A stretch of 6,378 nt of DNA, taken from assembly GCA_905236195.1 (NCBI GenBank), contig CAJOOX010000117.1, positions 1 to 6,378 on the forward strand, in the 5' to 3' direction. The stretch comes from an uncultured Bacteroidales bacterium. GTDB lineage: Bacteria > Bacteroidota > Bacteroidia > Bacteroidales > UBA3663. The translations under genes were made by a program, and so were the position numbers. The notes beneath the pieces were generated by a model. It made no database searches. It was not told the origin of the DNA and was given only the letters and a program-made list of their open reading frames with translations. Below, piece after piece: positions 6,300 to 6,378 of the stretch (position 1 is its first letter; every line of letters starts with the position of its first letter).

Positions 6300-6378
6300 G
6301 TTCGCCCAGCATGGGCATACTCTAACGGGTGCAAGTCCCCAAGCCGCCCTGATAACGGGAAGGCTACAGCCAAAGACA
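6300..6378 (+). mobile_element. 5' end of a group II intron (start of domain I), class IIC-like, truncated by the right window edge
   Basis: The sequence from 6300 (GTTCGCCCAGCATGGGC) matches the 5' end of bacterial group II introns (consensus GUGYG, then GCCCxGCAUGGGY). It continues with CTCTAACGGGTGCAAGTCCC, the familiar domain I element GGGTGxAAGTCCC (6327-6339). Small stems are visible: GCCC 6304-6307 with GGGC 6313-6316, GGG 6327-6329 with CCC 6337-6339, and AGCC 6342-6345 with GGCT 6362-6365 enclosing CCC/GGG (6347-6349/6357-6359). The order and spacing closely resemble the class IIC intron of Oceanobacillus iheyensis as I remember it. Insertion right after the T-tract of an intrinsic terminator is the known site preference of class IIC. 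The third base is T where G is usual. The reverse transcriptase/maturase, if present, lies beyond the window. Confidence 0.82.

Noticed and set aside
6079..6300. Short plus-strand frame crossing the end of the lipoprotein gene and the terminator
   Set aside because: It runs through the terminator stem and T-tract and is out of frame with a well-supported gene.

Overview
The window looks like chromosomal DNA from a member of the Bacteroidales (Bacteroides/Prevotella-like; the genus cannot be fixed from sequence alone). The grounds are two upstream boxes that fit the Bacteroidetes sigma-70 -7 consensus TAnnTTTG exactly, the lack of Shine-Dalgarno sequences, a uridine-kinase-like protein carrying a threonyl-tRNA-synthetase-type N-terminus, and a LruC/DUF4842 lipoprotein, both of which are typical of this phylum.

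Layout from left to right. Positions 1-85 are the 3' end of a group II intron (end of domain V, domain VI and 3' splice site) on the + strand. Two bases further on is the stop codon of a minus-strand gene (88-1758) for a TGS plus nucleoside-kinase protein. A divergent intergenic region (1759-1939) holds one -7 box for each direction. A plus-strand run of three closely packed genes follows: a Na+/phosphate cotransporter-family protein with a C-terminal PhoU-like domain (about 1940-3625), menA (3622-4551, overlapping by 4 bases) and a LruC-domain lipoprotein (4571-6247, after a 19-base gap). The run ends at a strong intrinsic terminator (6268-6298). Directly after its T-tract a second group II intron begins at about 6300 and runs off the right edge.

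The three plus-strand genes are probably one transcription unit from the 1881-1888 promoter. They all act at the cell envelope (phosphate/Na+ transport, menaquinone synthesis in the inner membrane, an exported lipoprotein), but no tighter functional link is visible.

The most notable feature is the pair of group II intron ends framing the window in the same orientation. The right one sits immediately behind a Rho-independent terminator, the known target preference of class C (IIC) group II introns. A likely reading is that a multi-copy IIC-like intron occurs in this genome and that the window is bounded by two of its copies. No intron-encoded reverse transcriptase is visible here. I found no tRNA, rRNA, CRISPR array or defence system.
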